Assembly (NCBI GenBank): GCA_934597465.1
Contig: CAKTSC010000083.1
Coordinates: 1 to 6,361 of the forward strand
Origin: an uncultured Dysosmobacter sp.
Lineage (GTDB): Bacteria; Bacillota; Clostridia; Oscillospirales; Oscillospiraceae
Length of the DNA: 6,361 nucleotides
Direction of reading: 5' to 3'
The position numbers were made by a program, and so were the translations under genes. The notes below the pieces were generated by a model. It was not told the origin of the DNA. It saw only the letters and a list, made by a program, of their open reading frames with translations, and searched no databases. This document shows positions 1 to 4,976 of the stretch, one piece after another. Each line of letters opens with the position of its first letter. The stretch's first letter is position 1.

Positions 1-404
1 AGCTTGTCAAAGCGCAGGATCTTGCTGGTGTCCACCGGGATCTCCGTCCGGCGGAGGACGGCGTTGATCCGGGCCAGGAGCTCCTTCATCTCGAAGGGCT
101 TGACGATGTAGTCGTCCGCGCCCATCTCCAGGCCCTGGATGCGGTCAAAGACCTCGCTCTTGGCCGTGAGCATGATGATGGGCACCTTGCTGGTCTCCCG
201 GATCTTGGCGCAGACGGCCCAGCCGTCCATCACCGGAAGCATGATATCCAGCAGGATGAGATCCGGCACGGACTTCTGGAACTCGGCGATGGCCTTGCCG
301 CCGTCGGCGGCGATGCGGACATCGAAGCCCTCCTTCACAAGGTACATCTGGATGAGGTCGGAGATGTTCCGGTCATCCTCCACCACCAGGATATTGCGTG
401 CCAT
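1..404 (-). CDS. OmpR/PhoB-type response regulator, receiver domain (3' end outside window)
   Basis: This is the N-terminal 134 residues of a two-component response regulator, a cytoplasmic protein phosphorylated by a partner histidine kinase. The protein begins MARNILVVEDDRNISDLIQM. The receiver domain is complete: acidic pair D10-D11, phosphoacceptor D53 in LLDIMLPVMDG, conserved T80 in MLTAK, and K102 in IVKPF. The alpha-5 end (ELLARINAVLRR, about 108-119) and the linker after it are typical of the OmpR/PhoB subfamily, so a C-terminal winged-helix DNA-binding domain is expected beyond the left edge; that is inference. The ATG at 404 follows GGGAGG (413-418) with an 8-nt spacer. It lies 85 nt downstream of the pseudo-deacetylase gene on the same strand, with two hairpins between them and no obvious promoter, so co-transcription is possible. 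A sensor kinase gene probably follows outside the window. The regulon cannot be named from the receiver alone. Confidence 0.93.
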   Translation of the reverse strand, partial: MARNILVVEDDRNISDLIQMYLVKEGFDVRIAADGGKAIAEFQKSVPDLILLDIMLPVMDGWAVCAKIRETSKVPIIMLTAKSEVFDRIQGLEMGADDYIVKPFEMKELLARINAVLRRTEIPVDTSKILRFDK

Positions 405-427
405 AGGCTTTCCCTCCCGTGTTGCCT

Positions 428-472
428 GGCGGCTGCGCCGCCGTGATCTATTTTCCCCGTCCCCAGGGACGG
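428..472 (-). other. Two adjacent hairpins between pseudo-deacetylase and response regulator genes
   Basis: Two short perfect stem-loops lie in the 85-nt gap. One, at 457-472 (CCGTCC, loop, GGACGG), has a 6-7 bp stem and a tiny loop. The other, at 428-442, is GGCGGC, a 3-nt loop, then GCCGCC. Reading on the minus strand, neither is followed by a T-run, so they do not look like ordinary intrinsic terminators. They could stabilise or process the upstream mRNA, or be a short dispersed palindromic repeat. The function is not known. Confidence 0.5.
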
Positions 473-489
473 AATTTCCGCTGCGTTCC

Positions 490-1605
490 TCAGCCCTCCC
501 GCTCCGTCATGCCGTAGAGGCGATCCTGGGCGTCGGCGGCCAGGTTGAGGAATTTCTGCAGTCCCCCGGCGCTGACGCTCTCCCCCAGCCAGACCGATAC
601 GCTGCCCCGGCGGCTCCGGGCGCTCTCAAAAAGGCTCTGGGCGCTGGCGGTATAGAGGCCCCGGGCGCTGCCGTCCACCTTGGGCTGCAGCAGGCAGTAG
701 CCCGCCTGGCGCAGCTCCTCCGCCCGGACTTCCGCGCCGCTCTCCGCCGCGCAGAGGCGGGTCTTGCCGCCGCAGGCCTGGAAGAGGGCCTCGTTGGCCG
801 AGCGCAGGGCGGCGGGGGCGTCCTTTCCGGATAGAAGATAGATGCCGATGCGGTGGCCCGCCACGGCGATGCGCCGGACGAGATCCGGCTGCGCCCGGAT
901 CTCCCTCTCCGTCAGGTAGAAGGTGGCCCGGGCGCCGTTCCCCGCCAGGATGGAGAGGATCTCCCCGGCGTGCTCCTCCGTTCCCAGGCGGAAGCAGAGG
1001 TTCAGGGTCTTGCCGGAGACGGGCGTCACGGGATCCTCCCCCGTGCTGCCGTTCTCCCCGCTCTCCTGGGCCTGGAGGTAGCGCTGGTAGCGGGAGGAGA
1101 GCTGGTAAGTCGCGGCATTGGCGAACTCCTGCCCCGTGAGGATGGAGACGCTGGCGTCCGGGCTGTGGAGCCAGATGAGGTAGCCGTGCTCCACCCGGAT
1201 GTTGCTGTAAAGGAAACCGAAGTAATCCGCCACCACGGAGGCGGGGACGAAGATGCGCCCGCCCTTCTGCACGGCGGAGGGGTAGTAGTTGTTGCCGTCG
1301 CTGCCGTTGACGTAGCCCGTCTCCATCTCGAAGACCAGGCCCCGGTGCTGGCCGCCGGTCTCCCAGATGGCCAGGGAGTTGTTCTCCCGGTTGTGGTTGC
1401 TGTAAAGGCCCAGGGAGCGGTTGGTGAAGATGCTGCCGTCCACATAGAGGTACTGGCCCGACCAGAAGGGCATGGTCTCGTCCTTCAGCTCCAGGACGTT
1501 CTCGTTCACCGCCGTGAAGTAGACGGTCTTGGCCGCCGCCGTGGGGACGCAGAGGAGCCCCAGCAGCACCAGCGCGCTCAGCGCCGCCGCCATCCGCCGT
1601 TTCAT
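490..1605 (-). CDS. Secreted protein with copper-amine-oxidase-N-like domain and degenerate polysaccharide deacetylase (NodB) domain
   Basis: The gene encodes 371 residues. An N-terminal signal peptide (about 1-25: MKRR, then a hydrophobic stretch, then TAAA before K26) points to export. Residues about 27-155 resemble the copper-amine-oxidase N-terminal (stalk) domain of many clostridial surface proteins; GGRIFVPASVVADYFGF at about 115-131 matches its conserved half. A Ser/Gly/Glu linker (about 180-198) leads to a NodB-like fold (about 199-355). In that fold ILSILAGNGARATFYL and DLVRRIAVAGHRIG align with the usual structural positions. The catalytic motifs are missing: the metal-binding FDDG is FRLG (205-208), the HxxxH motif keeps only H251 (GHRIGIYLL), and no RPPYG-like motif 3 is visible. 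It is therefore probably a non-catalytic peptidoglycan or polysaccharide-binding protein. The reading frame is intact, so this is not a pseudogene. The ATG at 1605 follows AAGGGAGG with a 7-nt spacer. Confidence 0.85.
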   Translation of the reverse strand: MKRRMAAALSALVLLGLLCVPTAAAKTVYFTAVNENVLELKDETMPFWSGQYLYVDGSIFTNRSLGLYSNHNRENNSLAIWETGGQHRGLVFEMETGYVNGSDGNNYYPSAVQKGGRIFVPASVVADYFGFLYSNIRVEHGYLIWLHSPDASVSILTGQEFANAATYQLSSRYQRYLQAQESGENGSTGEDPVTPVSGKTLNLCFRLGTEEHAGEILSILAGNGARATFYLTEREIRAQPDLVRRIAVAGHRIGIYLLSGKDAPAALRSANEALFQACGGKTRLCAAESGAEVRAEELRQAGYCLLQPKVDGSARGLYTASAQSLFESARSRRGSVSVWLGESVSAGGLQKFLNLAADAQDRLYGMTEREG

Positions 1606-1666
1606 CGCGTCCCCTCCCTTCCGCCGGGCATTGGGGGCGTTTTCCGCCGTTTGGGCCTATCCCCCC

Positions 1667-1696
1667 AGAGTATGTCCTATTATAACACGATATTTT
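1667..1696 (-). promoter_or_regulatory. Possible SigE-like promoter of the pseudo-deacetylase gene
   Basis: On the minus strand, a -10-like CATACTCT (1667-1674) lies 14 nt from AAAATATC (1689-1696). The known B. subtilis SigE consensus is roughly kmATATT, 14 nt, CATACAnT. The match is about 5 of 7 and 6 of 7. The island is AT-rich inside a GC-rich genome, so chance matches are likely. It overlaps a competing SigA-like match. Confidence 0.3.
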
Positions 1697-1721
1697 ACCA
1701 CAGATGTGGCGAAATTGTAAA
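1692..1721 (-). promoter_or_regulatory. Possible SigA-type promoter of the pseudo-deacetylase gene
   Basis: On the minus strand, TTTACA (1716-1721) and TAAAAT (1692-1697) are separated by 18 nt. Both hexamers are close to the TTGACA/TATAAT consensus. A perfect TATAAT also occurs at 1679-1684 but has no good -35 at 17 nt. Transcription from here would give an 80-90 nt leader before the ATG at 1605. Confidence 0.45.
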
Positions 1722-1747
1722 GCTCCCGCTTCCCCGCCCACTCCCGG

Positions 1748-1782
1748 AAAAAGAGGAGGGAGCGGGCCGCGCCCGCTCCCTC
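1748..1782 (-). terminator. Intrinsic terminator of spoIID
   Basis: A perfect 11-bp GC-rich stem (1756-1766 with 1772-1782, GAGGGAGCGGG against its complement) has a 5-nt loop. On the minus strand it is followed by CTCTTTTT. It begins about 15 nt after the spoIID stop codon and insulates spoIID from the pseudo-deacetylase gene downstream. The plus-strand side has only TTT, and no plus-strand gene ends here. Confidence 0.9.
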
Positions 1783-1797
1783 TTTCACTCCCCCGGT

Positions 1798-2862
1798 TCA
1801 GGCTTCCCCGCCGGAGGCCGCCGGGGCGGCGCTCCCCGCGCCGCCGGGCGTCCAGGGGGCGATGGTGACGCCGGTATAGTAATGGGTCAGGATCTCCCGC
1901 CAGGTGCTGCCCTCCGCCGCCATGGCGTTGGCCCCGTACTGGCTCATCCCCACGCCGTGGCCGTAGCCCGTGACGTAGAAGGTCACGCCGCCGTCCTTGA
2001 CCTCGATCTCGAAGGAGGCCGAGCGCAGGCCGTAAAGGCTCCGCACCGCCGGGCCGGAGACGGAGACGTCGCCGATGGTGACGCGCTCCACATGGACGCC
2101 CTCCGTCACCATGTCCCCCACCCAGGTCTCCGCCGGGCCGGAGAAGTCCGCCTCCGGGTGGGCAGCCAGGAAGGTCTCCCGGAACTCCGCCTCCGTCAGT
2201 TTGACGGTGCTGTAATAGTTGGGCACACTCTCCCCCTCCGGGGAGGGGACGCTCTGAAGGTAGGGGAGGTCGCTCGTCCAGACCTGCCCGGCGCTCCAGG
2301 TCTCCCCGGCGGAGGAGGAGTGGAACACCGCCAGGATGGGCGCGCCGCCGTAGAGCATCACCTGGCCGTCGGTAGCGGCGACGGCGTTTTCGATCTTAGC
2401 CTCATTGCGCTCCGCCTGCTCCCCCCAGTTGGCGGCGGCCCGCTCCCGGGAGAGGTAGGCCTGGCAGCAGGTATGATCCGTGCAGACATCGGCGGTATCG
2501 CCGTGGTTTCCGCCGCTTCGCATCTTGTAGCGGGTATACGTCCGGGCGGCCACCGCCTGGGCGCAGAGGGCCTGCTCCTCAAAGGAGGCGGGCATCTCCG
2601 CCCGGAGGACGCCCTGGAGGTAGTCGGCGAAGGTCATCTCCGTGACGGTGCCGCCGTCCAGCACCCGGACGGTCTCGGCGCTGTCGATCTCCCCCGGGGG
2701 CAGGAGGTGGATGGGCTCCTCCGGCTGCTCCGCGGCGGCGCGGTGCTGCCGCACCGCCGTGACGGTGAAAAGCGGCAGCAGGAACAGCGCCAGCAGCAGG
2801 GCCAGGGACACCCCCAGAGCGTGGCGCAGCTCCTCCCGGTTCGATTTTGCTTTCCTTCCCAT
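1798..2862 (-). CDS. spoIID: Stage II sporulation protein D, peptidoglycan lytic transglycosylase
   Basis: SpoIID is a membrane-anchored lytic transglycosylase. Together with SpoIIM and SpoIIP it thins and remodels septal peptidoglycan so the mother cell can engulf the forespore. The 354-residue protein (B. subtilis SpoIID is about 343) has a basic N-terminus, one membrane helix (about 15-37), then the extracellular SpoIID/LytB domain. The catalytic Glu is E89 in GVLRAEMPASF, followed by AQAVAARTYT. The signature GHGVGMSQYGA is at 301-311. H120, C127, H130, C132 and C133 resemble the zinc-binding region of clostridial SpoIID. The C-terminus is a Gly/Ala/Pro-rich tail. I chose the ATG at 2862 (AAGGGAGG just upstream, then MGRKAKSNRE). 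The frame stays open upstream to 3078, but those 72 residues are low-complexity Pro/Arg/Gly and span promoter-like and hairpin sequences. A SigE-like promoter lies 40 nt upstream and a terminator follows the stop. Confidence 0.95.
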   Translation of the reverse strand: MGRKAKSNREELRHALGVSLALLLALFLLPLFTVTAVRQHRAAAEQPEEPIHLLPPGEIDSAETVRVLDGGTVTEMTFADYLQGVLRAEMPASFEEQALCAQAVAARTYTRYKMRSGGNHGDTADVCTDHTCCQAYLSRERAAANWGEQAERNEAKIENAVAATDGQVMLYGGAPILAVFHSSSAGETWSAGQVWTSDLPYLQSVPSPEGESVPNYYSTVKLTEAEFRETFLAAHPEADFSGPAETWVGDMVTEGVHVERVTIGDVSVSGPAVRSLYGLRSASFEIEVKDGGVTFYVTGYGHGVGMSQYGANAMAAEGSTWREILTHYYTGVTIAPWTPGGAGSAAPAASGGEA

Positions 2863-2866
2863 GGGC

Positions 2867-2893
2867 CCTCCCTTCCCCTCCCCGGCGGGGAGG
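2867..2893 (-). promoter_or_regulatory. spoIID leader hairpin next to the ribosome binding site
   Basis: A perfect 7-bp stem with a 3-nt loop (CCTCCCC, loop, GGGGAGG; 2877-2883 with 2887-2893) sits immediately 5' of the spoIID Shine-Dalgarno AAGGGAGG (2867-2874). The CCTCCCC arm comes first in the mRNA and could pair either with its partner arm or with the similar purine-rich ribosome binding site. The spacer from GGGAGG to ATG is short, about 4 nt. A role in controlling translation is inference. Confidence 0.35.
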
Positions 2894-2938
2894 CGTGTCC
2901 GCTGGCACAGTGTATGCTTGCCCGGGGGCGGACATGCC
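2892..2938 (-). repeat. 11-bp inverted repeat spanning the spoIID promoter
   Basis: The arms are 2892-2902 (GGCGTGTCCGC) and 2928-2938 (GCGGACATGCC), complementary at 10 of 11 positions, with the single exception a G-T wobble. An inner GGCA/TGCC pair (2904-2907 with 2919-2922) would extend the cruciform. The right arm covers the candidate -35 and the left arm covers the expected transcription start. It could be an operator or a short dispersed palindrome. Confidence 0.55.
2909..2938 (-). promoter_or_regulatory. Candidate SigE (mother-cell) promoter of spoIID
   Basis: On the minus strand, CATACACT (2909-2916) matches the SigE -10 consensus CATACAnT at every defined position. Exactly 14 nt upstream is GGCATGTC (2931-2938), about 5 of 7 to the -35 consensus kmATATT. 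The predicted start near 2902 leaves a leader of about 40 nt. In B. subtilis spoIID is a classic SigE target, so family knowledge supports the match. The caution is that both elements lie within an inverted repeat. Confidence 0.6.
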
Positions 2939-2977
2939 CGCGCCCGGGGTGATGCCCCCCATTCTACTCCATTCCCG

Positions 2978-2993
2978 CCCCTTCGGCAAGGGG
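2978..2993. repeat. Short perfect palindrome in the spoIID / membrane-protein divergent region
   Basis: CCCCTT, CGGC loop, AAGGGG form a perfect 6-bp stem-loop (2978-2983 with 2988-2993). It lies in the 290-bp non-coding region between the divergent genes. The rest of that region (2939-3070) holds further GC-rich inverted segments, such as CGGGCGGA/TCCGCCCG at 3036-3043 and 3055-3062, and two copies of GGAAACGGC. I see no gene in it. It may be a dispersed palindromic element. Confidence 0.4.
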
Positions 2994-3071
2994 GGATCGC
3001 CGGAAACGGCCCCCGGGGCCGGGGAAACGGCGGGGCGGGCGGACTTTTTTCGCTTCCGCCCGTTTCCTGCG

Positions 3072-3100
3072 TGGACAAAGGCGGCGGCGCGTGGTATGAT
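3072..3100 (+). promoter_or_regulatory. SigA-type promoter of the membrane-protein gene
   Basis: TGGACA (3072-3077) and TATGAT (3095-3100) are separated by 17 nt. Each matches the vegetative consensus at 5 of 6 positions. The expected transcription start is near 3107, giving a leader of about 46 nt that contains a CCGCGG-CCCG-CCGCGG hairpin (3119-3134). The promoter faces away from spoIID. Confidence 0.8.
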
Positions 3101-3108
3101 AGGGAGAA

Positions 3109-3156
3109 ATGAGATCCCCCGCGGCCCGCCGCGGTGACAATGGGAGGAGCACATGA
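3109..3156 (+). other. Possible 15-codon upstream ORF overlapping the membrane-protein start
   Basis: An ATG at 3109 opens a 15-residue frame (MRSPAARRGDNGRST) whose TGA at 3154-3156 overlaps the next gene's ATG as ATGA. The predicted transcription start (about 3107) is almost at this ATG, so it would have to be translated as a near-leaderless message; the AGGGAG before it is probably not transcribed. It may be fortuitous. If real, it could couple translation to the membrane protein. Confidence 0.15.
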
Positions 3157-3989
3157 AGAAGTTCAAGAATCCCTGGCCCGGCATGGCCCTTCTGGGGGGC
3201 TGCTGCGCCTTCTGCCTGCGGAAGCTGCAGCAGACCTCCGGCTTTGAGGCGGACACCGGCCTGGCCGTTCCCGGCAGTCCCTGGGGTATCCTGCTGCCCG
3301 CCTTCCTGGCGGCGGCCGCCCTGCTTTTCCTGCTGCGGGGCCGCTCCGCCCCGGCGGGGGTCACGGAGACGGCCTCCCTCCGGGCGGCCTTTCCGGCCCA
3401 GGGCGCGCCCATCCTGGCCTATGCCGGGGGGCTCCTCTGGCTGGCCTCCGCCGCCCTGACGCTGATGAAGTCCCGGACGCCGGTGGTATCCGACGACGGG
3501 TATGAGATCCTCTACGACGGGGCCCTCTCCGCCGGCGACCTGCTCTCCGCCGCGCTGGCGGCGCTGGCGGGGGTCTGCGTCCTCTGCGTGCTGGGCCATC
3601 CCCGGCAGGAGGGCCGCCGGGCGGAGCCCAACAGCCTGCTGCTCCTGGCGGCGATAACGGCCCTGGTGATCCGGCTGGTGCTCTGCTTCCGGGAGCTGTC
3701 CCGGGATCCCTCCCTCCAGCGCTACTACCTGCCCCTGCTGGCCATGACGGTGCTGTGCCTGGCCCTCTACCTGGCGTCGGGCTTCGCCTTCGGCGCGGGG
3801 CGCAGCCGCCGCTTCCTGCCGGCGGCTGCCTGGGGAACCGTGCTCTGCCTTGCCGCGGCGGCGGATCCCCTGGGGCTCGGCTACCGCTGCTTCTTCCTGG
3901 GGGGCGGGGCCTTCCTGCTGGAGCTGCTGCGCCTGCACCATCCGGCGGAGGCCGTCCCGGCCCGGAGCACCGGGGAAGCGGAAGCCTGA
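3153..3989 (+). CDS. Multi-pass membrane protein of unknown function
   Basis: I do not recognise the family of this 278-residue protein. It is strongly hydrophobic, with about seven or eight likely membrane segments at roughly 7-22, 42-62, 85-105, 125-148, 160-179, 191-213, 220-236 and 243-260. A short acidic/polar loop (about 108-124, with SDDGYEILYDG) lies between segments 3 and 4. Basic stretches (149-158, GRSRR at 216-220) suggest cytoplasmic loops. The first segment is cysteine-rich (C17, C18, C21). The C-terminal tail from about 263 is polar. There is no visible catalytic, ATP-binding or transporter signature. The ATG at 3153 follows GGGAGG (3142-3147) with a 5-nt spacer, and a good SigA-type promoter lies upstream. 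It is a single gene, divergent from spoIID and convergent with ribF, ending in a shared terminator. Codon use matches its neighbours, so recent transfer is not indicated. Confidence 0.85.
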   Translation: MKKFKNPWPGMALLGGCCAFCLRKLQQTSGFEADTGLAVPGSPWGILLPAFLAAAALLFLLRGRSAPAGVTETASLRAAFPAQGAPILAYAGGLLWLASAALTLMKSRTPVVSDDGYEILYDGALSAGDLLSAALAALAGVCVLCVLGHPRQEGRRAEPNSLLLLAAITALVIRLVLCFRELSRDPSLQRYYLPLLAMTVLCLALYLASGFAFGAGRSRRFLPAAAWGTVLCLAAAADPLGLGYRCFFLGGGAFLLELLRLHHPAEAVPARSTGEAEA

Positions 3990-4004
3990 CGGAAAGCGAC
4001 AGAC

Positions 4005-4034
4005 AAGCGCCCGATCCTTTCGGATCGGGCGCTT
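4005..4034. terminator. Bidirectional stem-loop terminator between convergent genes
   Basis: A perfect 13-bp stem (4005-4017 with 4022-4034, AAGCGCCCGATCC against its complement) has a TTTC loop. On the plus strand it runs into TTTCCTATTCT and on the minus strand into TTGTCTGTC. It sits between the stop of the membrane-protein gene (3989) and the stop of ribF (4043), so it probably serves both transcripts. The T-runs are modest on both sides. Confidence 0.85.
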
Positions 4035-4042
4035 TCCTATTC

Positions 4043-4945
4043 TCAGAGTCCCATTTCCGGGAAGGCCTCCCGGGTGCGGAGGGCGTCGGACTGGATCTGA
4101 GCTTTCAGGGCTTCCAGCGACTCGAACTTCCGCTCATCCCGGAGGCGGCGGTAGAACTCCACCCGGAGGGTCTGGCCGTAGAGGTCGCCGTCGAAGTCCA
4201 GGATCCAGGGCTCCACGGTGACATCCTGGCCGTTGTTCACCGTGGGGCGGACGCCCACATTGGTGACGCCGCCGAAGGCCCGGCCGTCCGGCAGGGTGAC
4301 CTTCGCGGCGTAGACGCCGCGCTTTGGCAGCAGCACGTGGGGCGGGGCCACCAGGTTGGCCGTGGGGATACCGATGGTGCGGCCCAGCCGCCGCCCGTGG
4401 CCCACGGTCTGGGTCAGCACGTGGGGGTGGCCCAGGAAGGCCCGGGCGGTCTCCACGTCCCCCTCCTCCAGCAGTTTCCGGATATGGGTGGAGCTGACGG
4501 TGACGCCGTTCAGGGTCACGGCGGGGATGATGTCGCAGCCCAGGCCCAGCTCCGCGCACTTCGCCTTCAGAAGCTCCGGCGAGCCCTGGTTCTTATGACC
4601 GAAGTGGTGGTCGTGACCCGCCACCAGGTGGACGGCCCCGTAGCGGCCCACCAGGATCTCCGTCACGAAGCGATCCCAGGGGGTGGTGCGCATCTCGTCG
4701 TCAAAGGGCACCATCAGCATCTCATCGATGCCATAGAGCCGCCGCACCAGGGCCGAGCGATCCTCCGGGGAGTTGATGAGGGGGCAGGGGACGCCGGTGA
4801 TGACCTCCTTGGGCGGACGGTCGAAGGTGAAGACGGCACTCTCACAGCCGCGCTTCGCCGCCTCCGCCGCCGCGCGGCGGAGCAGGGCCCCGTGGCCCAG
4901 GTGGACGCCGTCGAAAAAGCCCAGGGCGATGACACGTTCCTGCAT
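4043..4945 (-). CDS. ribF: Bifunctional riboflavin kinase / FAD synthetase
   Basis: RibF phosphorylates riboflavin to FMN and then adenylylates FMN to FAD, supplying flavin cofactors in the cytoplasm. The 300-residue length is typical. The N-terminal nucleotidyltransferase domain shows GFFDGVHLGH (9-18), FDRPP at 41-45, AGHDHHFGHKNQG (109-121) and SSTHIR (151-156). The C-terminal riboflavin kinase domain shows GHGRRLGRTIGIPTANL (182-198), RGVYAAKV, TNVGVRPT (228-235) and VEPWILDFDGDLYG (244-257), where E245 aligns with the usual catalytic Glu; most relatives carry His rather than Trp two residues later. The ATG at 4945 follows AAAGGAGG (4956-4963) with a rather long spacer of about 10 nt. It starts 31 nt after truB, so it is the last gene of the nrnA-truB-ribF operon. 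There is no FMN riboswitch in the short gap. Confidence 0.97.
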   Translation of the reverse strand: MQERVIALGFFDGVHLGHGALLRRAAAEAAKRGCESAVFTFDRPPKEVITGVPCPLINSPEDRSALVRRLYGIDEMLMVPFDDEMRTTPWDRFVTEILVGRYGAVHLVAGHDHHFGHKNQGSPELLKAKCAELGLGCDIIPAVTLNGVTVSSTHIRKLLEEGDVETARAFLGHPHVLTQTVGHGRRLGRTIGIPTANLVAPPHVLLPKRGVYAAKVTLPDGRAFGGVTNVGVRPTVNNGQDVTVEPWILDFDGDLYGQTLRVEFYRRLRDERKFESLEALKAQIQSDALRTREAFPEMGL

Positions 4946-4976
4946 GGGGAAAGTCCCTCCTTTGGGATGAGCGGGG

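Noticed and set aside
457..472. The hairpin as an intrinsic terminator of the pseudo-deacetylase gene.
   Set aside because: On the minus strand it is followed by GGGAAAATAG, not a T-run.
626..1741. A 371-codon minus-strand frame overlapping the pseudo-deacetylase in another frame.
   Set aside because: The sequence is Arg/Gly/Pro-rich, covers the promoter region and has no motif. It is a shadow of the real frame.
853..2952. A 699-codon plus-strand open frame across the pseudo-deacetylase and spoIID genes.
   Set aside because: It is antisense to two well-supported genes. It is low-complexity Arg/Gly/Pro/Val/Leu sequence produced by GC-rich codon positions, and no domain is recognisable.
2863..3078. 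A 72-residue N-terminal extension of SpoIID from an upstream start at 3078.
   Set aside because: The extension is low-complexity, spans the SigE-like promoter and hairpins, and precedes a normal SpoIID N-terminus with its own ribosome binding site at 2862.
2964..3941. A 325-codon minus-strand frame opposite the membrane-protein gene.
   Set aside because: It is Gln/Arg/Gly-rich low-complexity sequence, antisense to a gene with a good promoter, ribosome binding site and membrane topology.
4946..4976. A possible FMN riboswitch ahead of ribF.
   Set aside because: The gap is only 31 nt and holds just the ribosome binding site. An FMN element needs well over 100 nt.
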